64,000 bases of DNA from Mauremys mutica (Eukaryota > Chordata > Testudines > Geoemydidae), in NCBI RefSeq assembly GCF_020497125.1, contig NC_059075.1, positions 37,608,003-37,672,002 on the forward strand. Direction: 5' to 3'. The notes below the pieces were generated by a model, which was not told where the DNA came from, ran no database searches, and saw only the letters and a list, made by a program, of their open reading frames with translations. Of this stretch, positions 55,136-64,000 are shown in pieces. Positions within the stretch are counted from its first letter, which is position 1; the number at the start of each line of letters is the position of its first letter. The position numbers and the translations under genes were made by a program.

Positions 55136-55739
55136 GCATGTCCAGGAATAAACATCCAGATCAACAAGGTGGATCAAGTAGTAGGAAAATAAATTTGTCA
55201 CTTAAATATTTCTGCTCTTTGCTTCTCTGCCTCTCTGTCAGGCTCTGAGACGTTGAGGAGTCCACGATAACATTTTCAAATGGGACTTAGGCACTTCGGA
55301 GCCTAAATCTCATTGAAAGTCAGTTGGATTTAGGTGCTTTCAAAAACTTTTCCCTGTGACTGATCTAGGGAAGCTCTTCAAATACTAAGTTTTCAGGGAA
55401 GGCCCTTTGCCTTCACACTTGCCTACCACACAATTAGCTCTGTATACATAACATTGATTACTAAAATAAAATAGGCGTTATGGGAGAATGGGTCTGCTCC
55501 TTTCCTGCAATAAGAGTTCAAGGAAACTTCAATCTCTAACCCTTTCCTTGATTTTAACTTTGATTTTAGGATGTTATATCTCCTCTACAGTGAAGAGAGA
55601 ATACAGCACTCATGCCATAAATCAGCTGTGAGGTCTTAGATCTGAATTAAGGGAAATTAACTTTCCCATTAAATATGACCTATCAGCTCCTAAAACTGTA
55701 GTCTAGAATGGCGTTCATATCCAGCCATTTGGAAGGTAG

Positions 55740-55930
55740 TAATGTTCTGTTATCTAAGAGACTGGGAATCGGGAGAGCTGGGTTCTATCCAGGACTCTGC
55801 CACTGACTTGCCATGTGACCTTCCCCCCTCAATGCCTCAGTTTCCTGATCTGTAAATGAGTATAATGACACCCCCCTTGGTAAAGTGCTTTGATAGCATC
55901 AGATAAAAAGTGCAGTATAAATACAAAGCA
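55740..55930 (+). mobile_element. MIR-like SINE, best preserved copy
   Basis: Segments in order: gagagctgggttctatccag, actctgccactgacttgcc, atgtgacc, then tgcctcagtttcctgatctg, then taaatgagtataatgacac, then gtaaagtgctttgatagcat. They follow MIR from the tRNA-derived part through the core to the tail. Confidence 0.88.
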
Positions 55931-56639
55931 TTTTATTATTAGGCATTCAGAATGCCCAAATTACTGCTAAATGCATTTTTACCAGTTTATCCTATTGAAT
56001 AAACAACTAATTGTGTGTCTGCCATTGGAAATCGATGACTCTGCAGCTTTAGTAATAATAAAAGGCAGCAGATTTTCTTTCTCAAGGCAAGTGAAGAGTG
56101 AATAAATTCTCTGTGAAGCAGGGAGCTGCAAAGTGCTTTCACCACAACCACTTTCCTTTTCCTCTGGTAACTTCAAATCCTCCAAGTACGGCGACTGATG
56201 TGGAGGGGTTGGTCAGTTGCTTTTTCTAAATGTGGAATTTTAAAAAATGAAGTCGCATTCTTGGATCTTGTTTGAAAACTGGAATTTTCCCCTACCCCTG
56301 CAAGAAGTTGGAGGGACGGGGGGAGGTTGAGTTTTAGAAGATTTTGTGGGTTCTGTGTGAGTATGCACGTACACGGAGAACTTTCATAGCACTTCACTTG
56401 AGCCAAGCATAAGTCAGGCGGTCATCAGAGGCTTCTCCTATCCATGTCTTTCTGTGACTTTCAACAGCCCTCTTAACCAAGGGCCTACTCCCTTCTGTGA
56501 GGGCACCTTACCAGCAGAGCACCCGCTCCTGTTCCACTTCTGGTCCCCTCCTGAACAGAGACTGTCTACTTCAGCAATAATGCCCTGTGATGGGAGCAAA
56601 TGACCAACATCCCCTACTCTGTTATTTTTATTCATTTCA

Positions 56640-57690
56640 TCTTACGACACATGCTGATCTTTCAGACCATGGACAACACTTAATGGTATGATTTTAAAAG
56701 AACAGAGTGGCACAATGCTTACCAGCATGCTCTCCCTGTTCCACCCACTGAACAACCAAAGATCAGGACTGACAGCTGAATGTACAGATGAACCTGAATG
56801 TATAAGGGTACTGACCACTGAGCTCTAGCACCAAGTGGCATTTGCCAGCATCCTAGATGCTTCACAATTGGGCTCCAGCATGGAGATAGCCCTCACGAGA
56901 CTAAAAGACATGCTCCTCCTGGCAGTGGGTGGAAGCTACATCTCAATGCTTATGCTACATAACCTCCCTGAAGCGTTTGATGCATCTGAGCACTTAGTGC
57001 TGCTGACCTTCTCGTGCAATGTAGGTGGTGCAGCACTACTTTGGCTCTGGTCATTCCTCTCCCAACAGGAGCCAGAGTGTGGTAATAGGCAACTGATCCA
57101 CTTTCCCCAAAAACCCTCAGTTGTATAATCTCATAGCGATCTGTGCTGCCACCATTCCCCTCCTCTCTCCAATATCTACATGAGAGCATGTTGGGAGGTG
57201 GTAAGACACCATGGGTTCCTCTGCCAATGATGCACCAATAACACACAGTACATATACCCCCTTACCACAGCCACAACCAAAGATCTCACAGTGCCTTAAA
57301 GGAGATCAGCACATGGTAAAGAGCAGCTGGCTCAGACTGAACAAGGGCAAGACCAAAATGGTCAGAAAGGGGAAATGTTTAGAAGTAGCTAGGACACTCT
57401 TCTCCCCTTCCATCAAAGGTGTCTGTCCCCATTCATCAAAGCAATGAAAGTCTTTGGGTCCTGGTCTACTCATCACTTAGCCTAGGAGACTAGAGAGAAT
57501 CAATGGCAAAAAATTCTGCCTCCAGTTTACTAGGAAATGTTTTGCCTTCTTCCAAACTGAGGATCTGGCAACCGTGTGTCCACAATAGGCTCTTTTGGAA
57601 ACATTTCCCTTTGTTACTAACACCCAGGCAGCCTCATGTCCACCATATTCACTTTGTCAGGTTACAACAACAATCATGCAAAGGATCATA
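56640..57690 (+). pseudogene. L2-like LINE reverse-transcriptase remnant
   Basis: At 56835-57128 the frame reads ISMLMLHNLPEAFDASEHLV, then GGAALLWLWSFLSQQEPE. These match the order of an L2-type RT: S..AFDTVDH, then G..GTALxWxxSFLS. Downstream, after stops, come IYMRALWEVVRHHGFLCQ, then WLRLNKGKTKMVRKG (usually W...N.LKLN..KTE), and EDLATVCPQ near 57560. The frame is broken many times. No intact 3' end was located. Confidence 0.65.
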
Positions 57691-58059
57691 CCACAGTGAT
57701 AAAATGTGTGTGTGTTTTTTGTCTTCTACTGTGTGTGAATTTGATTTTGATTTTTTTTTAACTGCAAATAAAATATTTCCCATGAGGCTGTCCCTTTAAA
57801 AGCAAACTTTGCCCCATCTTTTTCATACAGTTGCTCTTTATTCCCTTGAAATGGTGGCGGTCAGGCTAAACCCACACCACAATCCAGTCTGATCTTCCTG
57901 TATTTAGGGTATCTAAAATAGAGAGTGAAAACAAAAAGGTTATTTGTAGATTGCCCCAGGAGGGTGACAGTGTCCGAGCATCATACTAAATTGCGTAATC
58001 GTACTTGGCTCTCCCAGACACTAGAGGGTGGGGGAAGACTAATTAGGTCTTCCAGTCAT

Positions 58060-58265
58060 TCCCTCTGCCAGGGCAGGCTTGTTCTCTGCAGTACAATTTC
58101 TGATGTTTTTATCCTATCTAGCTTTAAACAATTCAAGCAATGGGGCATCCACTAATTCCCGTGGGAGACCATTCCACTTTCTGCAGTCCCATCTGCACAA
58201 AGTTTTCAAATGATTTTAGCTTCCTTCCAACAAGACTCCTGTTTAAATGCAGTTTCTCTAGGAAG
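58060..58265 (-). mobile_element. CR1/L3-like LINE 3' UTR remnant
   Basis: In order: tcttccagtcattccctctg, cctatctagctttaaacaat, then gcatccactaattcccgtgg, then accattccactttctgcag. It is the reverse complement of a CR1/L3 3' region. Confidence 0.75.
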
Positions 58266-58688
58266 ATGTTAACATGGGTTAAAAGCTGTGTGTAGATACA
58301 ATCTAACTGTTGGATTCAAACAGGATATGGTTTCCTTGCTCAATATTCTAAGCCTCCTTTTACAGCCAGAACTCTGCCCAAAAAGCTCTTACCTTTAACA
58401 CAGGATCGTGCTACAAGTGCTTTTCTAGCTGTCCAAGGTTTTCTGCTGCCTTCTCTGGCTGTATAAGGATCAATGGGACTAGAACCCAGAGTTGTAGAGC
58501 CTAGAAGGGCTGACAGGCCCACATTGCCACCAGGAGAGCAGACAGAGCTCCACCCAGGGAATACTGTGGAGTTTGAGCGCAGCAGGAAATACCACCCAAA
58601 AGGTCCAGAGTGACAGTATGCTGTGGCCCCAAGTGTACTATTTAATCCTGGAGGGTGGCCCAGCAAGTTGTCTGGGCAGGCACATAAA

Positions 58689-59545
58689 TAGGGCCCTACC
58701 ACATTCATGGCTGTGAAAAATGCGTGTCAGACCATGACATCTGGCTATTGTTGAGAGGTCACGGTATTGCCATCCTTATTTCTGTGCTGCCTGCAGAGCT
58801 GGGTGGCCGGCGAGCAGTGGCTACTGGCCTGGCACCCAGTTCTGAAGGCAGCACTTCCAGCAGCAGCACAGAAGTGAGGGTTGCATGGTATGGGGGCGGC
58901 TGTCATATTTGGGGAGGGCAGACTGGCCATATGGGTGGGTGACATGGGCGACTGCCCGGGGCGACGTGGTCAGGGTGTGTGTGCTATGGTCAGCCCTGAG
59001 CAAACACACCCAGCTAGGCCAAGGTCCCTTAACTCCTGAGCACTGCGGAGGAGTAGGGCTGGGGGCGCTGGCTGGGGGCTCCTACTGGGCGCTGGTTTCC
59101 AGCTGCTAGTCCCCGCAGGGCTGCAGAGGGGCGGAACTTCATCTTCCCCTGCACAGGCCACTCCTGGGGCTGGATCAGACCCACCTCCAGCGGCAGTGCA
59201 GAAGTAAGGGTGGCAGTACCATACCATACCATGCCATCCTTACTGCTGCTGGCGGTGGCTCTGCCTTCAGAGCTGGACACCCAGCCAGCAGCTGCCGCTC
59301 TCCAGCTGCCCATCTCTGAAGGCAGCGCCACTGCAAGCAGCAGTGCAGAAGTAAGAATGGCGATACCGTGACCCCACTACAGTAGACTTGCAACCCCCAC
59401 CCAACTCCTGTTTGGGTCAGGACCCCCACAGTTATAACACTGTGAAATTTCAGATTTAAATATCTGAAACTGTGAAATTTCAGATTTTTGAAATCTTATG
59501 ACAGTGAAATTTACCAAAATGGACCGTGAATTTGGTAGGGCCCTT
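58689..59545. mobile_element. hAT-type non-autonomous element, 857 bp
   Basis: Target duplication CACATAAA (58681-58688) and CACATAGA (59546-59553), 7 of 8. Ends TAGGGCCCTACCA and TGGTAGGGCCCTT inverted. Interior shows repeated gcagcagcacagaagtgagg-like blocks at 58860, 59195 and 59337. Open frames here come from repeated GC-rich units. Confidence 0.85.
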
Positions 59546-59892
59546 CACATAGATTTCTGACCTGCTGTTACTCCCAACTACACCTTGTCTTCTGATCTCC
59601 AGGTTCTGCCATCACCTTGACTCTGGCCTTCTGGTTCCAGCCTAGTACAACATCTGATCTTGGGTCTGTTGCATTTGGTTCTGGCGATTCCTCCAACCCC
59701 TGCTCACGGACTGCCATCTTGTAGCTGTCCTTGACATGTAAACTCCAGCTCAGCTGTGACTGCTAGGCAAGACTATCTAGGTCCCAGCCCCTTACAGTCT
59801 GCTTCTGTGGTGTTTCTTGTCCCTTTATCTGCTCATGCACAGCTTCACCAAATCAATACCCAGACCTCTACATTTTCATTCATCTCCTAGTG

Positions 59893-60225
59893 CGGGGATT
59901 GGCAACCTTTGGCACGCGGCCCATCAGGGAAATTCGCTGGCAGGCCGGGATTGTTTGTTTACCTGCAGCTTCCGCAGGTTCAGCCGATCGCAGCTCCCAC
60001 TGGCCACGGTTTGCCGTTCCAGGCCAATGGGGGCTGCGGGAAGTGGCGTGGGCTGAGGGATGTGCTGTTCACTGCTTCCCACTGCCCCCATTGGCCTGGA
60101 ACGGTGAACCGTGGCCAGTGGGAGCTGCAATCAGCTAAACCTGTGGACGCTGCAGGTAAACAAACCATCCCGGCCCGCCAGTGGATTTCCCTGATGGGCT
60201 GCGTGCCAAAGGTTGCCGATTCCTG
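59893..60225. mobile_element. hAT-type palindromic MITE, 333 bp
   Basis: Target duplication TCCTAGTG (59885-59892) and TCCTAATG (60226-60233), 7 of 8. The two halves are inverted copies nearly throughout: cggggattggcaacctttgg at the left and ccaaaggttgccgattcctg at the right, and gtttgtttacctgcag against ctgcaggtaaacaaac. Overlapping frames on both strands result from the palindrome. Confidence 0.92.
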
Positions 60226-60233
60226 TCCTAATG

Positions 60234-61411
60234 AAATCGCTCAACCCACGTAGCTCTGCTCCCTTGACAGATCTTGACATATGGCTGTGGTTTAGACGGT
60301 GGCTCCTATTGTTTTAGCTATGTTACTGTAACAGGAGCTTAACTGCTTCTTATATTTAGCCTGAATGAAGGACGACTGTTACACCCACCAGCTTCAACGA
60401 AGTTTAACCCAACCCCCACCAAAGGAACTGCTCCAGACAATCTATGCTACAGGCAAAACTTCAGTGTGCCTTCCCCTCCTTATAGGCCTACGGTGGGAGA
60501 CGTGGCTTGCTTGTCCCTTCATCATGGCAGAGGGCCAGCTGGGCCAAATGTGAGTGATGGTGTAACCCATGGGCAAGTCACAATGCCATTTACTCAAATT
60601 TGGCCTGGCAGTGCCTCTCTAAGAATGGAGAGCCAGTTGGGTCAAATCTGCCACCCTAGACAACTGCCTTGTTTGCCTATAACTAAAGTGGCGCCTGACC
60701 TTCACCATAACGATAGCATGAATTTTACTGGGATTCAAAAGATACAGCTCCTGATTCGGCTTGTGTAATTGAATCCAGTCTTGGCGCGTGGGAGGAATTG
60801 TGCTGTCTTCCCTGTTTGCTGATGGAGTTGAAATTTCAGTTGCAAATGCAATGCTTAATCCTAGCTTTAAAAAAACCAAAAGGCAGTAGTTTCTTTTGAG
60901 ATGCAAATGCAGTGCCAGAACGTTAGCGGCTGACAGAGAAGCACTGCATTCTAGTTATAAAAGCAGGGCAATTTTAGACTAGAAAGATTCATCTCTTTAA
61001 CAACCACAGCCACATTCTGGCAAACATTTATGAGCCCATCATATTCGTTTTCCCATTTCCTGTCTTATTACTGCTGGTTACTAAGAAATTTGGAAGCATA
61101 AAGATGCTTCTTGCTTTCTGATCTCCATTCTCCTCCTGCCAGCTTTATTTAATGATGTCACCATCTAGTGTCTGACATGCAGACACTTCTGTGGTGAGTA
61201 ACTACGGTACATCATGCATTGTCGTCTTACCTCACTGAATAGATCAAGGGAGAGAAGTTAGCATGTTAAACAGGAGAGAGACCGTGGTAATCACCATGAG
61301 GGCGAGCGAAATACAGAGGTAGCTTTGTAGGGTTTAGCAAATGGAACACATCTGGTTAAGTTTGTCTGAGGTCTCTAAAGCTCACCTTCATTTCACACAG
61401 ACTTTCTATAC
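60234..61411. other. Intergenic, no recognised gene
   Basis: No gene is recognised. The sequence is mixed in composition. An old repeat at 60480-60770 is possible but not supported. Confidence 0.4.
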
Positions 61412-61558
61412 TTAGGGTACATCTACACTGAAAAATGGCCCCCCTCCTCCCCACGCGACAGTGAGCCTTAAAGCCCAGGTCAATTGACTCAGGCTCATGC
61501 TACGGGACTAAAAATAGCAGTGTAGACGTTCCCATCCGGGCTGGACCTTGGGCTCTCA

Positions 61559-61817
61559 GGGTATGTCTACACTGCAATTAAAAACCCTGACTTTGGTTTG
61601 TGGGGCTCAGGCTAAGAGGCTGTTTAATTGTGGTGTGGACATCCAGGCTTGGGCTGGAGCACAGGCCCTGTGACATGGGGGAGTCCCAGAGTTTGGGCTG
61701 CAGCCTGAGCCCGAATGTCTACCCCACAATTAAAGAGCCCCTCAGCCCATGCCCTGTGAGCCTGTGTCAGATGGCACAGACCAGCTGTGGATGTCTAACT
61801 GCAGTGTAGACATACCC
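61559..61817. mobile_element. PIF/Harbinger-type MITE nested in another MITE, 259 bp
   Basis: Perfect 18-bp inverted ends GGGTATGTCTACACTGCA and TGCAGTGTAGACATACCC. The flanks TCA and TAA are a diverged 3-bp target duplication. The interior has its own inverted gctgcagcctgagcccga-like segments. It has no coding capacity. Confidence 0.85.
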
Positions 61818-61824
61818 TAAGACT

Positions 61825-61939
61825 GGGTGACCAGATGGCAAGTGTGAAAAATTAGGACAGAGGGCAGGGGGTAATAGAAGCCTGTATAAGACAAAGCCCT
61901 AAATATCGGGACTGATAAAATCAGAACATCTGGTCACCC
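61825..61939. mobile_element. TA-type MITE, copy 3 of 3
   Basis: Ends GGGTGACCAGATG and CATCTGGTCACCC inverted; the interior ggcagggggtaatagaagcc is shared with copy 1. The right side has TA (61940-61941) but the left flank is CT, so one target base has changed. Confidence 0.8.
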
Positions 61940-62116
61940 TACCTAAGACACTCCCCCTTCTGGGTTTCAGAGCCAGAGCTCCAGCCTGAGAGGGAACAAT
62001 CACCTGCACTGCTATTTTTAGCCCTGTAGCGTGAACCCAAGTCAGCTGAACTCTGAGACTTGCTGCCATGGGATGGTGGGGGGGGAGGGAGGGGTTGCTG
62101 TGCTGACGTACCCTAA

Positions 62117-63179
62117 GAAACAGGATATAAAATTTTCAGAGTTTGCAGAGACATAATAAACTATTTTGGAGATTTCCAAAAAACAGATGCCCACACTCAA
62201 GTATTCAATTAGAGGCTGCTTTTGAACAATTTGACCCTAGATGTCTCAGAACTTTGTTTTCCTAGTGTTTTATAGGAAAGGCTCCAAGCAATCCCTTTGT
62301 AAAGCCAGCTGCATTCCCAGATAATAGAGCTGTTTACAGTTTACCAGTGCAGTTGTGTCCAGACATGCAGCAACTGACTCCCAGCTCTGCAATTAATTCA
62401 CTATCCTAGCAGGACAAGTTAGACTCTCTCAATTCAAAGTGGGTGCAGGGCAGGGAACATATGTGCAGCTTGTAACAATGATATCTGGAAGCTTTGGGTC
62501 TCGAAACGGATGTAGAATTGTGGCTCATGGTGGCCTTGAGAGAACAAGGAAGTTGCAGAGATGAATATGCCTCCTGTCCTCTGATAAGTGGAGGTTACTA
62601 ACCACATGTCATGGTCTCAGTGTATTCAGACTGCTGGTTGCCTACTATTAACTTCTTGCGAAACACAGAATTTTCAGGCAGAACAGCAGTTTCCCTAGTT
62701 TCTCTATACAAAGGATTCAAAATTAATCTAGGCCTGTAGAATTCAGGACCTTACGTAGGTGTGGTCTGCAGCCTAACCTTAGTATATACCACATGCTGTT
62801 ATTTTATTTATTATTTTCTATCTCTGGCATGGTGAAGTGATTGTTCACAGAAATAGGCTGTTAAATAACTTAGTCCATTCTCCCCTCACCCATCAATACA
62901 GAATTGTTCCCTACTGTATTTCTTCTAGTGCTCCAGTCTAGTTCTAAAGCACGGTTTTACTCTGAAAAGTCAGAGCAGCATTTGCCCTACAGAGCGTGAT
63001 TATTATGAGAAAGATGGAACCTAGCTCAATTATCCCATTCCAGGCTGAGTCTACAGGGCTGGCAGTTTGGAAAATTATCTTTTTTCACTTGTAAAGCAGT
63101 TATGTAACAGGAGACTACATTACACTTGGAATGAGCACTGAGACGCAATAAACAGGGACATCCCCCCCATGAGTCATTC
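62117..63179. other. Intergenic, no recognised gene
   Basis: No gene or confident repeat is seen. Confidence 0.4.
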
Positions 63180-63720
63180 TTACAGAAAAGGTTTCAGAGC
63201 AGAATCAAACTTTAAATGTCTCAAGCATGTTTCTGCCACTTCCCTGGGGAGCCTGGGAGCAGAACACATCTCACTGTCAGGAATGATTTGTCCTGATATT
63301 CATCCTATATTTTCCCTTAGTTTTATCCCATTACACCTAGTTATACCCCTTTGAATCACTCAAAATAATTTGTCTCCATCCGTGGAGCTTCAAATGTTTG
63401 TGGACTGTTTATTCTCCCCTACTCCTTCCATGTAGTGTTGCTCTTTTAAGGCCCAGGCTGAAGTCCTTGCTCATTGAGTTTTGGAAGCATAAAATATACG
63501 ATATGGGGGCTACAATCTTTCTTCCTTTGTTAATCTCGCCAGCCCTTGGAATGCTATCTAATGTGTTTCTCTTTAGTAATTAGGCACCCACAACTGAACA
63601 CAGTTTTGGTTTTTTTCAGATGCAGTCGCAGCAAGAGGCACATAGCGACAGGCTCTAGCCTCCTGAATTTTCTAAATATTACTGATACCGTTTTCAGGAG
63701 AGACCCTTTGGCTGCATCTC
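63180..63720 (-). mobile_element. CR1/L3-like LINE remnant
   Basis: The order tttatcccattacacctagt, tatacccctttgaatcactc, then atttgtctcc, then ggcacccacaactgaacac is the reverse complement of an old CR1/L3-type end. It is heavily diverged. Confidence 0.6.
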
Positions 63721-64000
63721 TTGTCAGAAATAGAAGTGTTTCAGTGGCAGATAGATGTGATATTATGGGTTGGGGAACAGCAGCTGTTGACCTTTTTTAT
63801 CTTAGCTTTGACACAGGTATCCCTGAGGGAAACCCTTATTTATCACTCTCTTATCCACATGGCACCTGAAGTATCTCTTCTTACTGTCACTCAGTAAGAT
63901 GGAAAGATTCTGAACTTGAGCTCCCACGTGAGGTTTAATTGAAAAGATTTTCCTGAGTTCTAGAGGAATAAGTACAGTCCTGAGAATCAAACTCCATGGC
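63721..64000. other. Intergenic, window end
   Basis: No gene or repeat is recognised. Confidence 0.4.

Larger units (their letters stand above)
61415..62113. mobile_element. 'tgtctacact'-type MITE (outer), interrupted twice
   Basis: The ends GGGTACATCTACACTG and inverse ...GACGTACCC, with TTA at 61412-61414 and TAA at 62114-62116, fit a 3-bp target duplication of the PIF/Harbinger kind. Two other elements (61559-61817, 61825-61939) lie inside it. Motifs such as ctaaaaatagcagtgtag recur at both halves. Confidence 0.7.

Overview
This window looks like repeat-rich vertebrate nuclear DNA, most probably from a turtle (Testudines) or a close sauropsid relative. The evidence is one conserved multi-exon vertebrate gene with large introns and GT-AG splice sites, plus many CR1 LINE fragments, MIR-like SINEs, a DIRS-like tyrosine-recombinase retrotransposon, a PIF/Harbinger-like transposon with a Myb/SANT-like coding remnant, and many hAT and TA-flanked MITEs. 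That mixture is, from memory, typical of chelonian genomes; the species call is inference. There is no prokaryotic content, no operon, no CRISPR array and no viral genome that I can recognise.

Region 1 (1-24.6 kb) is the 3' half of SEL1L on the + strand. Ten exons from 1354 to 20213 join in frame to encode the last 397 residues: the later Sel1-like repeats, the transmembrane helix and the proline-rich cytosolic tail. A single long 3' UTR of about 4.4 kb ends near a canonical AATAAA at 24590. SEL1L is the ER-membrane partner of the ubiquitin ligase HRD1 in ER-associated degradation. Introns carry a TA-flanked MITE (2894-3093), CR1 (4786-5400), a 2.2 kb PIF/Harbinger derivative (8055-10241) and MIR copies.

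Region 2 (25-37 kb) is mainly transposon remains: a decayed DIRS-like element (24970-28821) with gag and recombinase remnants and a CR1 piece where the reverse transcriptase should be, then a TA-flanked element, several CR1 3' ends, two hAT elements with perfect 8-bp target-site duplications and a GC-rich composite. Region 3 (38-48 kb) holds four hAT elements with target-site duplications, a longer CR1 RT remnant (42640-44205), a palindromic composite with tRNA-like modules (44905-45990), and a SINE inserted in an older MIR.

Region 4 (48.5-64 kb) has a promoter-like GC-rich stretch (48540-48973) with CCAAT boxes and a good splice donor, which could be the first exon of the next gene. By amniote gene order that gene would be STON2, but no STON2 coding sequence was recognised. 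It is followed by a compound CA/minisatellite, hairpin MITEs, MIR copies, an L2-like LINE remnant, two more hAT elements and nested 'tgtctacact' MITEs. I did not find an obviously new biological system. The most unusual objects are the composite tRNA-like palindrome, the hAT elements with long central hairpins, and the candidate downstream promoter.
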